Origin: Candidatus Undinarchaeales archaeon
GTDB taxonomy: Archaea > SpSt-1190 > JASMDC01
Assembly: GCA_030753015.1 (NCBI GenBank)
Contig: JASMDC010000024.1
Coordinates: forward strand, 1 to 52,755
DNA length: 52,755 nucleotides
Reading direction: 5' to 3'
The position numbers and the translations under genes were made by a program. The first letter of the stretch is position 1, and every line of letters begins with the position of its first letter. The notes under the pieces are model-generated. The model did no database searches. It saw only the letters and a program-made list of their open reading frames with translations, and was not told the origin of the DNA. Below are positions 16,720-26,548 of this stretch, piece by piece.

Positions 16720-17895
16720 ATGAACGAGCTCTACGCACCAATTCGCGAAGACGCAGTCGCTCTGTACGAGGGACGCCAGCGCCTCGGTGAACTGGAAACG
16801 CTATACGAGGCGAAGCAGGTAGAGCTAAAGAACGCAGGTAACTTCCGGGAGAGGAACCTGGGTGGACTTTTCGGTGGCGACAAGGAGAAGGCCCGGACCT
16901 GCAAAGGGCTTAAGGGGGAGTTGAACGACCTCTTCAACGAGAAGTACGATCAGCCATCCGTCATTAACGGCACACGACAACGACTGTACGGTCACTCGCG
17001 CAAACTGGCGTACTCGGAAGGGACCGATGAACGTGTCATCGACAAGGACCGCTCGCTCGGGCACATCAAGGAGCTGGCCTCACGCGACAACGATGGCCGA
17101 TCGAGCTACATGGCCGATAGCTTTCGCGATCTCGGGTACGAGGTCAAAGAGCAGTCCATAGGTGGCTACCACCCGGGCGCTAACGTAATCGCCGAGTACA
17201 AAGGTGATCCCTCGAGCGACCGCTACGTACTCGTGACGGCACATGCGGACAAGGTATCAAACTTCTGTCCCGGGGCCAACGACAACGCTTCTGGATCTTC
17301 ACTCATCCTCGAACTTGCACGGGCCGCCAAGGAGAACGGCCCGAAGGTCAACATGCGATTCGTATCGTTCGGTGCCGAGGAGACCGGCCTCAACGGTTCA
17401 AAGGCGTATGTCAGATCCATGCCTGACCGTGAAAACGCCAAGGCGATTGGGGCTATCAACCTGGACAGTGTTGGAGCTGGGAACCAGCTGAGCGTCCTGA
17501 TATCCCATGCGCAAAGTGGTTTCGACGGCTACAGCGAGTACGTGGGCACAGGTTACACAACAAAGTGGGTGAACGAACTCATCGAGGGGACCGGCAAGCG
17601 ACTGGGGATACCGGTCCAGCGGATGGACTGGTCCCGTGGGAACAGCGATCATGACCCGCTCATCAGAAATGACATTCCTGCCACCACTTTACTCCGGCGC
17701 CAGAACGGACGCATCCCTAACTACCACAGCGAGTCCGACAAACCGGAAGGGATCAATCCTGACCAGCTGGCCGAAGTGGGGGACCTGAGCTACCATTCCC
17801 TTATCGACATGTACCGGTCACGGAACGTGTACAGCAACCTTACTGGGGCCAAGTCCGTCGAGGATATCGACACACTTCTCGAACAGATGAAGTGA
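16720..17895 (+). CDS. M28-family metallopeptidase
   Basis: A 391-residue zinc aminopeptidase-like protein. After a helical N-terminal stretch of about 90 residues, the M28 domain shows the usual metal and catalytic residues: TAHADK (His), GANDNASGS (bridging Asp), FGAEETG (Glu-Glu), NLDSVG (Asp) and NYHSESD (His). No signal peptide or membrane segment is seen, so it probably acts in the cytoplasm, perhaps in peptide turnover. A strong TATA box about 35-42 nt upstream is flanked by a perfect inverted repeat. Confidence 0.92.
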   Translation: MNELYAPIREDAVALYEGRQRLGELETLYEAKQVELKNAGNFRERNLGGLFGGDKEKARTCKGLKGELNDLFNEKYDQPSVINGTRQRLYGHSRKLAYSEGTDERVIDKDRSLGHIKELASRDNDGRSSYMADSFRDLGYEVKEQSIGGYHPGANVIAEYKGDPSSDRYVLVTAHADKVSNFCPGANDNASGSSLILELARAAKENGPKVNMRFVSFGAEETGLNGSKAYVRSMPDRENAKAIGAINLDSVGAGNQLSVLISHAQSGFDGYSEYVGTGYTTKWVNELIEGTGKRLGIPVQRMDWSRGNSDHDPLIRNDIPATTLLRRQNGRIPNYHSESDKPEGINPDQLAEVGDLSYHSLIDMYRSRNVYSNLTGAKSVEDIDTLLEQMK

Positions 17896-17919
17896 TGGTC
17901 GACTGCCACAGGATGGTGA

Positions 17920-18444
17920 CTATCCCTTCTCAGGGCTCTTGGTGAGCATGACCTTCCAGCACGTGAGACGCAAATAAATGAGCACGGCGGAGACGAGGGG
18001 GTCCTTCATGATCAGGTCGATGGCGTTGGTGAGGACCTGGACGGGTGGCTGCGCAAGAACGGCAGTTGAGCTCACGGGGATGATGACCACCAGATCGAAG
18101 ATCTCGATCAGGTAATCGTTCTTGCCTGCCAGATGGGCGCCGAACATCCCCATGATCGATAGGCCCAGCAGCACGAAAGGGAGCAGTATCTTGCGCTTCG
18201 CTTTAGTGGGAATGGAGCCGATGAACTTCAGGCCGAAGACCGCCGAGAGAACGGCGAGGAGCTTGAATGTGAAGGCGGCCGTCGACGAGGAGGAGACCGC
18301 CATCCCCGTAAAGACCGCGGAGATGCGCAGGATGATCGACACGAGCTCGCCGTAAATCCCGTTGGAGACCACGAGCCAGACGAACACCACACCGAGCACA
18401 GCGATATTACCGGCCAGCCCCTCGTCATCGCTTTCCTCGGCCAC
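17920..18444 (-). CDS. Hypothetical integral membrane protein
   Basis: A 174-residue protein with an acidic N-terminus and four to five hydrophobic helices (about 12-32, 35-55, 58-78, 88-108 and 115-165 with breaks). I do not recognise the family. GTG at 18444 is preceded, 25-30 nt upstream, by TTATAAATC (18465-18475), consistent with a leaderless message. It converges with the M28 gene. Confidence 0.68.
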   Translation of the reverse strand: MAEESDDEGLAGNIAVLGVVFVWLVVSNGIYGELVSIILRISAVFTGMAVSSSSTAAFTFKLLAVLSAVFGLKFIGSIPTKAKRKILLPFVLLGLSIMGMFGAHLAGKNDYLIEIFDLVVIIPVSSTAVLAQPPVQVLTNAIDLIMKDPLVSAVLIYLRLTCWKVMLTKSPEKG

Positions 18445-18693
18445 CGGACGGTTGACCGCGATTGAGATTTATAAGGGTACCCATGGCGGGCAGGGCCTCG
18501 GTACGGCTGCCGAAAGGTTGAAAAGGATGGTGGCCCCACCGGGTCAGCACGGTTGGTTAGGTCATCGGGTGCGCCCGCGAGGGACGCCTCCTACCGCCAG
18601 AATCCTTTCATCATCCCCGGGGGGCCGTCATGATAGATGGCCTCCGGGGGTGATATGCTTTCGTTACGACCGCCAGTAGTACCCTTTGCAGGC
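18445..18693. other. Intergenic region with a long GC-rich hairpin, possible non-coding RNA
   Basis: Between two minus-strand genes lie about 249 nt with no good protein gene. A TATA-like TTTATAAG (18467-18474) also reads on the plus strand. Near the far end is a strong stem: 18610-18626 pairs with 18639-18654 (16 pairs, one bulge, two G-U) around a 12-nt loop. The minus strand also contains GATGA followed after about 14 nt by CTGA, reminiscent of C and D' boxes, but the rest of a C/D guide was not found. It may be a structured RNA or a terminator for the 173-residue hypothetical gene. Confidence 0.35.
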
Positions 18694-19215
18694 CTACTCC
18701 TTCCAGATGAAGGTGACGACAGACTCCTCAGTGCGGGTACCGTCCGCGTCGGTGTACTCCTCGCGGTCCCATATCTCCTCGACGTTCTCGATGAGCTCGT
18801 ACGAGATGTGGAGCGCCTCGCGGAAACCGATGTACGCCTCGAGGCTCACGCCCTCCTCGGGCGGGAAGTTCGGTGAGGGCCGTCCGTGCTCGGCGGTGGC
18901 GGTCCGGGTGATGAGCTGATCGAGGCCCGCCAGGTCGCCGATGTAGGTGACACGGATCCCACGCTCCTCACCGCTGGTGGGCACGCTGCCCTCGCCCTCG
19001 TAGAGGTCCTCGAGGTCCTTTGTGTACTCCTTGACGACGATGTCCGCCTCGTACCCATCATCGCGCAGCTCTTCGGAGAGTGCCCCGATGTACCCTGCCA
19101 GCTCGTCCCGCTGGGGGAATGTCGCCAGATACCGGTCGTCGCCGTGGTCGGTGTGCACCGTTAGGTCGAAGTTTGTCCGGTAGTCGAGCTCGGCGTGGAG
19201 ATTATCGATGTCCAT
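18694..19215 (-). CDS. Hypothetical acidic cytoplasmic protein
   Basis: A 173-residue, strongly acidic, soluble protein without cysteines, signal or membrane segment. It begins MDIDNLHAELDYRTNFDLTV and holds many Asp and Glu throughout. No motif known to me is present. Good codon bias and a clean ATG support that it is real. It stands alone between a structured non-coding stretch and a methyltransferase gene. Confidence 0.75.
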   Translation of the reverse strand: MDIDNLHAELDYRTNFDLTVHTDHGDDRYLATFPQRDELAGYIGALSEELRDDGYEADIVVKEYTKDLEDLYEGEGSVPTSGEERGIRVTYIGDLAGLDQLITRTATAEHGRPSPNFPPEEGVSLEAYIGFREALHISYELIENVEEIWDREEYTDADGTRTEESVVTFIWKE

Positions 19216-19294
19216 GATGATCGTGCTCCTGATATGGTGAATCCTAACTGGACACCGCTTTTATGGTTCGACCCTCCGGCGAACGTAGGAACGA

Positions 19295-20047
19295 CTACAA
19301 GTCGGTCCCGCGCAGCACGAAGAAGCAGTAGCCGTAGTAGTCCTTGTACCGCTCGTACATTGTGACCTCGTCCCGTAGTGTCCTGAGGAATCCCTGGGCA
19401 TCTGGATTTCCCTCATACTTCTTCTCGAGCACTGGAACCCGTTCCATCAATGGGGCGTAGAGGTTCTCGGTCCAGGCCGACTGCGGGAGGACGAAGTGTC
19501 CCACGACTTCGAGCTCCAGGCCGGCGATCAGCTTGAGGTTCGCATCGATTGTCCGGATGTCGGGGTACTCAGCGTCCCAGAACGCACGGAGCTTGTTGGG
19601 AGGATCGTCACGCAGCCACACGATCTCCGTGGCGGCGATGTAGCCTCCCGGTCTGAGAAGCATACGACAGGCCTTCAGGCCGTTGATGAAGCCCATGAGG
19701 TACAGCGCTCCCTCCGACCAGACGACGTCGAAGGTCCCGGGGTCGAAGTTCATGTCGGTCATGGACCTGTTCACTGTCCGTACCCGGTCGGCCACGCCGA
19801 GATCCTTTGCCTTGGCCATGAGCTGGTCCAGAAAGGGCTGGTGGATGTCGAGGGCCGTGACGGTCCCGTTCGAGATGCGAGCGAGCTCGATGGTCTGCTT
19901 TCCCGGACCGCAGCCGATGTCCAGGACCGCCGGATTGTCAGACCGTCCCTTCATCATGCGGTAGGCACGACGGGTGGACTCGTCGTCGCCGGGACCCGCC
20001 CGGGGGAGTCCAGTGAACACCTCGAAGAGCATCTCCATCTCGTCCAT
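19295..20047 (-). CDS. SAM-dependent class I methyltransferase
   Basis: A 250-residue protein with the Rossmann-fold methyltransferase signature AVLDIGCGPGKQTIELA (motif I, about residues 40-56), TALDIHQPFLDQL (motif II acidic residue), FDVVWSEGALYLMGF (motif IV) and LRPGGYIAATEIVWL (motif VI). The substrate is not evident; similar proteins act on small molecules. A TATA-like CATAAAAAGG lies about 37-45 nt upstream of the ATG. Confidence 0.88.
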   Translation of the reverse strand: MDEMEMLFEVFTGLPRAGPGDDESTRRAYRMMKGRSDNPAVLDIGCGPGKQTIELARISNGTVTALDIHQPFLDQLMAKAKDLGVADRVRTVNRSMTDMNFDPGTFDVVWSEGALYLMGFINGLKACRMLLRPGGYIAATEIVWLRDDPPNKLRAFWDAEYPDIRTIDANLKLIAGLELEVVGHFVLPQSAWTENLYAPLMERVPVLEKKYEGNPDAQGFLRTLRDEVTMYERYKDYYGYCFFVLRGTDL

Positions 20048-20119
20048 GGTAGTGCACCGCGCTTGCTGGCACGCGTCACCTTTTTATGCCCATGCTCAGG
20101 CGAGGAGTTACGCTCCCCG

Positions 20120-20257
20120 TCAGTCCCCGTCGTCATCGCTGCCCTTGAAGTAAACGTAGGCCCCTAGGAGACAGACGCCCACGAACAGCGGGAAGGTGAT
20201 CTCCTCGGGCACTCCCAGTCACTCCAGGATCCGCAGATACGAAAAGATAGTTGACAT
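20120..20257 (-). pseudogene. 46-codon mini-gene for a small membrane protein, with one in-frame TGA
   Basis: From ATG at 20257 the frame reads MSTIFSYLRILE, one TGA, then LGVPEEITFPLFVGVCLLG and on to an acidic end (GSDDDGD) and TGA at 20120. The part after the internal TGA is one clear transmembrane helix with a charged tail, and GTG at 20212 could start a 30-residue protein on its own. A TATA-like ATTTATCA is about 31 nt before the ATG. If the TGA replaced a TGG (Trp), the whole would be a normal 45-residue membrane protein. Options are a nonsense mutation, a sequence error, selenocysteine or start at the internal GTG. Confidence 0.45.
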
Positions 20258-20333
20258 GATAGTTTCCCGGGCAACAAAGGAGGTTCAATGATAAATAGCT
20301 GATATCGGGAAGGTCGAAAATGATGATGGTATA

Positions 20334-20359
20334 CCGTCCGGCCCCGAAGGACCGGACGG
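20334..20359 (-). terminator. Hairpin after hppA
   Basis: A perfect 8-bp stem, CCGTCCGG (20334-20341) with CCGGACGG (20352-20359), around a 10-nt loop starts 13 nt after the hppA stop codon on the minus strand. Only a weak T-rich stretch follows, so it may stabilise the 3' end rather than end transcription by itself. Confidence 0.5.
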
Positions 20360-20372
20360 AGCTCCATCCCAA

Positions 20373-22667
<2,295 letters not shown>

Positions 22668-22959
22668 CCCTTTCCTCGAACTGCCGGGGCGATGGCTCTA
22701 TCCCTTATAAAGTTTACCGGGGGCCTCCGAGCGAATTCCAAGTTTCTTTTCCTTGCACTTGAAGGGATATATGTAACTTTCTTTTCATTCAGGATACAAC
22801 TCGTGTGACCTGGTGAAAAGGGGAGAGGATTATTGGCTCGTGTGTATTGCATGGATAAAAATCATTTTTCGCTCGCTCCCATACTTCGACCGCGGAAGAT
22901 AGTTTGAAAAAATAACACCCACAAGATGTCTGATATCGCTCTTGTCGGGAATTGATACC

Positions 22960-23652
22960 ATGGCTGACCGTGCTCGAGTGTTCATAGCCGTCCTCCTCTG
23001 CTTCGCTCTAGTGGGGCCGAGCATGGCACTAGCGGGACCATTCGGCCGCGACCTGGGCGGCCTCGGTGACTTCGGTGGGATGGACGAGAGCGGTGCGGGC
23101 GGGGAATGTGAGGATCCTGATGATTGTACGACAGGTAACTGCAAGAACGGCGTCTGCTGCATCAAGGGGAAAGCATGCTGCAAGTCGAACGCCGAGTGTG
23201 ACGAGGGTCTGGTGTGCGACAAGGAGTCCGGTAAATGCGACATCTCCTGGCACACGATCAAGGAGCAGGGCATCGATGCCATCACGCGCAGGGCCCTTGA
23301 ACGCACGCCCACCGAGGACGTGTACGTTACCGTGGACCTGGACGTGCTCCATGGAGCGTACGTGACCACTGACTGGGACAACGGCGAGATGAGCTTGGAT
23401 GAGCTGCTCGACTCGATCAACCAGGTCCGGGAGAAGAAGAACATCATCGGACTGGACGTGAACGGTACCGACGGTACAGACAACGACGTCCACACCCAGT
23501 ACACCATCGCCGCCATCATCAACGAGATCACCGACGGACCGTACGAACGACAGTTCTTCATGGATAAGATCAGGGATAGCTATGGCGCCCCGCGCCCGCC
23601 ATCACAAATGAAGGAGAACCTCTGGGACAAGGTCTGCAAGATCTTCTCCTAG
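22960..23652 (+). CDS. Chimera: secreted Cys-rich module joined to the C-terminal part of a ureohydrolase
   Basis: The 230-residue product starts with a signal peptide (about residues 1-26, ending ALA), then a short Gly-rich stretch and a ten-cysteine module (50-93). Residues 97-190 then match the C-terminal third of the arginase/agmatinase family: ITRRALERTPTEDVYVTVDLDVL has the second metal-binding DxD, and IIGLDVNGTDGTDN with TQYTIAAIINEI is the family's end. The N-terminal two-thirds with the other metal ligands (GGxH and DAHxD) is absent, so ureohydrolase activity is not expected, and the enzyme normally works in the cytoplasm. This looks like an in-frame deletion junction or an assembly join. 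Confidence 0.75.
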   Translation: MADRARVFIAVLLCFALVGPSMALAGPFGRDLGGLGDFGGMDESGAGGECEDPDDCTTGNCKNGVCCIKGKACCKSNAECDEGLVCDKESGKCDISWHTIKEQGIDAITRRALERTPTEDVYVTVDLDVLHGAYVTTDWDNGEMSLDELLDSINQVREKKNIIGLDVNGTDGTDNDVHTQYTIAAIINEITDGPYERQFFMDKIRDSYGAPRPPSQMKENLWDKVCKIFS

Positions 23653-23671
23653 GTGATACTCCCAAGGACCG

Positions 23672-24250
23672 ATGGAGATGCCAGGACACCGACACCATCA
23701 CGCTGGCCGGTCGAGCCGGGACATCCTGAACGCCGATGAGGTGGCCGCCGGGCTCGGGCTCAAGAACGGCATGAGCGTCCTCGACCTGGGATGCGGTGAC
23801 GGCCATCTTTCCCTGGGAGCGTCCCGCGTCGTCGGTGACAGGGGCGTAGTCCACGCTTTCGATGTGGACGAGCACGCCATCACCTCGCTGCGTAGTGAGA
23901 TCGAGGAACGAAACATCCAGAACATCCATCCCATGATTGCGGATGTCACGCGGAGGCTCCCCTTGGACGACAGGAGCATCGACTGCGTACTCGTGGCGAA
24001 CGTGATGCATGGATTCGCGGCTAACGGCGAGCTGGATGTCGTTCTTCCCGAGGTCAGGAGGGTGCTCAAGGAAAGTGGCCTTCTCGGCGTTGTCGAGTTC
24101 AAGAAGGTCAAAGACACTCCTGGGCCACCTCTCTCGGTCCGGCTCTCCCCCGCCGAGCTGGACAGCGTTATCACACCATTCGGATTCCGACTAATGGGAA
24201 CAGTAGGTACAGGGCAGTTCCATTATCTCGCCCTCTACGGACCGTGCTAG
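23672..24250 (+). CDS. SAM-dependent methyltransferase (UbiE-like)
   Basis: A 192-residue class I methyltransferase with a His-rich start (GHRHHHAGRS), motif I SVLDLGCGDGHLSLGA, motif II HAFDVDEHAI, motif IV DDRSIDCVLVANVMHGF and motif VI LKESGLLGVVEFKK. This group includes many small-molecule and metalloid methyltransferases, but no cysteines typical of arsenite methyltransferase are present. It starts 19 nt after the chimeric ureohydrolase gene, in the same direction. Confidence 0.88.
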   Translation: MEMPGHRHHHAGRSSRDILNADEVAAGLGLKNGMSVLDLGCGDGHLSLGASRVVGDRGVVHAFDVDEHAITSLRSEIEERNIQNIHPMIADVTRRLPLDDRSIDCVLVANVMHGFAANGELDVVLPEVRRVLKESGLLGVVEFKKVKDTPGPPLSVRLSPAELDSVITPFGFRLMGTVGTGQFHYLALYGPC

Positions 24251-24253
24251 GGC

Positions 24254-24964
24254 TCAGTCCGATGTGCTCTTGTAGGCTCGCTTCACCGCTGCAAGATAGG
24301 TGTCCAGCTCTGCAAGGAACCGACCGCGGCCCAGGTCCATACCGTTTCGCATGGCCAGGGCACGGTGGGCCAGGTGCGCCCGGTCCTTCTCCCGTCTTGC
24401 AACCTCCCGGTAGTCCAGGGTGAAGGGATGGCCGCGCAGCTCCTGCTCTGATTCCACCAACATGAGGAAGGTTTTGAGGTAGTCGCCGAAGGCAAACGGG
24501 AGCTCTCCCCGTTCGGCCGCCTCACGGTGCTCGAGGAGACGGGCCAGGTCGTGCGCCAGCTCCTCCCGGGCAGTAGCGGGTCGCACGATGATGTCCTCGG
24601 GTGCGAGCGGCTTACCGGCCAGATGCCTCCAGGACGGGAGCCCGCGAAGGAGGACGGGGAGGGGGATGTACTTAGTGAGTGTACCATGCTGGGGACCGTC
24701 GGCCAGCTCGCTCGCAGCGATGCCGCGGAGACGGACGGGCTCCCCGGCGGCCTCGGACAATGAACTGTTGCGCGCCTCCTCACCATCGAAATCGTACGTG
24801 TCTTCCACGATGCCGAACAGGTCCCAGTCGGACGAGGGAATGCCCGCTCCGATGGCCCGGCTGCCACCGAAGTAGAGCGAGCGCAGTGAGGCCCCTACCT
24901 GTCTGACGGTATCGCGGGAAAGACGTTCGAGGAACGCGTCATGGTCCATCATCGGGCGGGACAT
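24254..24964 (-). CDS. Nucleotidyltransferase-fold protein
   Basis: About 236 residues. The region LYFGGSRAIGAGIPSSDWDLFGIV (near residue 30) is the DNA polymerase beta-type nucleotidyltransferase signature (GS...DxD), and the remainder is helical, as in MNT/HEPN-like or aminoglycoside-nucleotidyltransferase-like proteins. It could modify a small molecule, RNA or protein. No HEPN toxin partner is present next door. The start is ATG at 24964 or 24952; it follows the GH130 gene by 4 nt in the same direction and ends 3 nt from a convergent methyltransferase gene. Confidence 0.75.
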   Translation of the reverse strand: MSRPMMDHDAFLERLSRDTVRQVGASLRSLYFGGSRAIGAGIPSSDWDLFGIVEDTYDFDGEEARNSSLSEAAGEPVRLRGIAASELADGPQHGTLTKYIPLPVLLRGLPSWRHLAGKPLAPEDIIVRPATAREELAHDLARLLEHREAAERGELPFAFGDYLKTFLMLVESEQELRGHPFTLDYREVARREKDRAHLAHRALAMRNGMDLGRGRFLAELDTYLAAVKRAYKSTSD

Positions 24965-24968
24965 GGTC

Positions 24969-25895
24969 CTAGTCCTTCTCGGCCACCGCGAGCCCGATGC
25001 AGGTGTCGGCGGCGCCGTAGTACACGTACACCCTCTCGCCGTCGTCCACAAGTCCCTCCGAGAAGGTCACGTTGGGGACCAGTCCACCGGTCTCCCAGGG
25101 CTCGGTAGGCTCGAGGATGGGATCGTCAGTGCGTCGGATCACGCGCCCGGGATCGTTTCGGTCGAACATCACGACACCGGTCCGGTGTACCTTGTCAGCG
25201 TCCCAACCGTTGTAGACGAGGAGGATGCCCTCATCGGTCACCACCGGTGTGGCCCCGGGCTCGACACCCATGGAGTCCCAGTTACCCTCCCTGGTGACGA
25301 GCACCGGCTCGGGCGCCTCCTCCCAGTGGACGAGGTCGTCGGAGTAGGCCACTCCGATGGCAGTGTGCCATGGCTCGCTCTCTCCGAGGAAATACATCAC
25401 GTACCGTCCGTCCACCTTCTCAGGTACGATGACTGCGGCCTTCTTGTTGCCGGCGTCCCAGTCCTCCACGCCCTCAGTGAGCACCGGCCCCAGCTTCTCC
25501 CAGGAACGGAGGTCAGTGGACGTGGCCAGACAGATGTGGGACGTGCCATAGGTGGGATTGATACCGACGTACGCGAGGACGTACGTGTCGTCGATCTTTG
25601 CGATACGCGGGTCCTCCACCCCCTGGAACTCGTAGGGCTGGTCCGGCCGCATCACGGGCTCCGGCTCCTTTGTGAAGTGCACGCCATCGGTGCTGGTGGC
25701 AAGCCCCAGCTGGGCGGTGTATGGTGTGCGGTCGTCGTAGGCGCGGTAGAGCATGTAGAAGGTGTCGCCTTCCTTGACGACGGATGGATTGAGCACACCG
25801 TCACGGTCGAAACCGTCGCCCTCGGGGATCATGATCGGTTCCGCGAACTTCTCCAAGTGCTGAAGTCGTTCATAGAGTCCTTCGACCTGTTCCAT
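24969..25895 (-). CDS. Glycoside hydrolase family 130 protein (mannoside phosphorylase-like)
   Basis: A 308-residue five-bladed beta-propeller with repeated Asp-containing blades: FDRDGVLNPSVVKEGDTFYM, QGVEDPRIAKIDDTY, WDAGNKKAAVIVPEKVDGRY, GVEPGATPVVTDEGIL and VYVYYGAADTCIGLA. These fit GH130, whose characterised members phosphorolyse beta-1,4-mannosidic bonds; others hydrolyse beta-1,2-mannosides. No signal peptide, so cytoplasmic. Distinction between phosphorylase and hydrolase would need alignment of the phosphate-binding Arg/Lys residues. A TATA-like CATATAAACC is about 50 nt upstream. Confidence 0.88.
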   Translation of the reverse strand: MEQVEGLYERLQHLEKFAEPIMIPEGDGFDRDGVLNPSVVKEGDTFYMLYRAYDDRTPYTAQLGLATSTDGVHFTKEPEPVMRPDQPYEFQGVEDPRIAKIDDTYVLAYVGINPTYGTSHICLATSTDLRSWEKLGPVLTEGVEDWDAGNKKAAVIVPEKVDGRYVMYFLGESEPWHTAIGVAYSDDLVHWEEAPEPVLVTREGNWDSMGVEPGATPVVTDEGILLVYNGWDADKVHRTGVVMFDRNDPGRVIRRTDDPILEPTEPWETGGLVPNVTFSEGLVDDGERVYVYYGAADTCIGLAVAEKD

Positions 25896-25987
25896 CCGGT
25901 CAGCCCTTCCTGCCGTGGCAGGCGAGTTGGAGGCCCCGGGGCCGGTTTATATGCTTTGCCCCTCTCGTGGCCGAACCGGGGTCCCGT

Positions 25988-26416
25988 TCAGGCGGAGATC
26001 TCGACGACCTTGAGCTTGAAGTTCAGGACCTTGCCCGCGAGCGGGTGGTTGAGGTCGATCTTGACCTGCGTATCTCCGACCTCGAGGATCTTGGCAGGGA
26101 GCTGGATCCCGTTGGGGAGACCGATGGCGATCATCATCCCGGGCTTCGGTTCCTCATCCTTGGGGAACATGTCACGCGGGACAGGCCTCACCTTCTCGGG
26201 ATCGGGATCACCATAGGCGTCGTCCGACTCGATCTTGACGGCCTTCTCCTCGTCCTTCTCCATACCGAGGACGGCCTTCTCGAAACCAGGGATGACCTTG
26301 CCCTCGCCGACCTTGAACTCGATAGGACCGTGACCTTCCGAACTGTCGAACACGGTCCCGTCCTCGAGGGTTCCCGTGTACTCAATCTTAACCGTGTCGC
26401 CTTCTTTTACTGGCAT
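25988..26416 (-). CDS. FKBP-type peptidyl-prolyl isomerase (SlyD-like)
   Basis: A 142-residue FKBP with the archaeal/SlyD layout: VKIEYTGTLEDGTVFDSS at the start, GEGKVIPGFEKAVLGM, an inserted-flap chaperone domain (about residues 75-120) and DLNHPLAGKVLNFKLKVV at the end. It isomerises Xaa-Pro bonds and helps folding in the cytoplasm. ATG at 26416 (MPVKEGD) matches the usual N-terminus of the family; the in-frame upstream extension does not. Confidence 0.94.
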   Translation of the reverse strand: MPVKEGDTVKIEYTGTLEDGTVFDSSEGHGPIEFKVGEGKVIPGFEKAVLGMEKDEEKAVKIESDDAYGDPDPEKVRPVPRDMFPKDEEPKPGMMIAIGLPNGIQLPAKILEVGDTQVKIDLNHPLAGKVLNFKLKVVEISA

Positions 26417-26548
26417 AGTATCATATCCCACATCAGAAAGAAGCACGACCCCAAATGGACTGGACCCCTTTGAAGATGTTGGGCTCCCCGTCAGGGTTAT
26501 GTTATTAATGCCTTTGCCCGCTCTTGCCTCTTCGGAGGATTAGAAGGG

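Noticed and set aside
11500-20257. Reassignment of UGA to Trp suggested by two interrupted mini-genes
   Set aside because: TGG is used for Trp throughout and many intact genes here end in TGA (for example at 1985, 7165, 8346 and 36466), so the code is standard; only local recoding or mutation remains.
24254-24964. MNT/HEPN toxin-antitoxin pair
   Set aside because: The nucleotidyltransferase motif is present but no HEPN partner is encoded on either side; the neighbours are a GH130 enzyme and a methyltransferase.
24963-26216. Long plus-strand frame of 417 codons across GH130 and FKBP genes
   Set aside because: It runs over two clear minus-strand genes and an intergenic gap; its residues are low in complexity and typical of an antisense frame.
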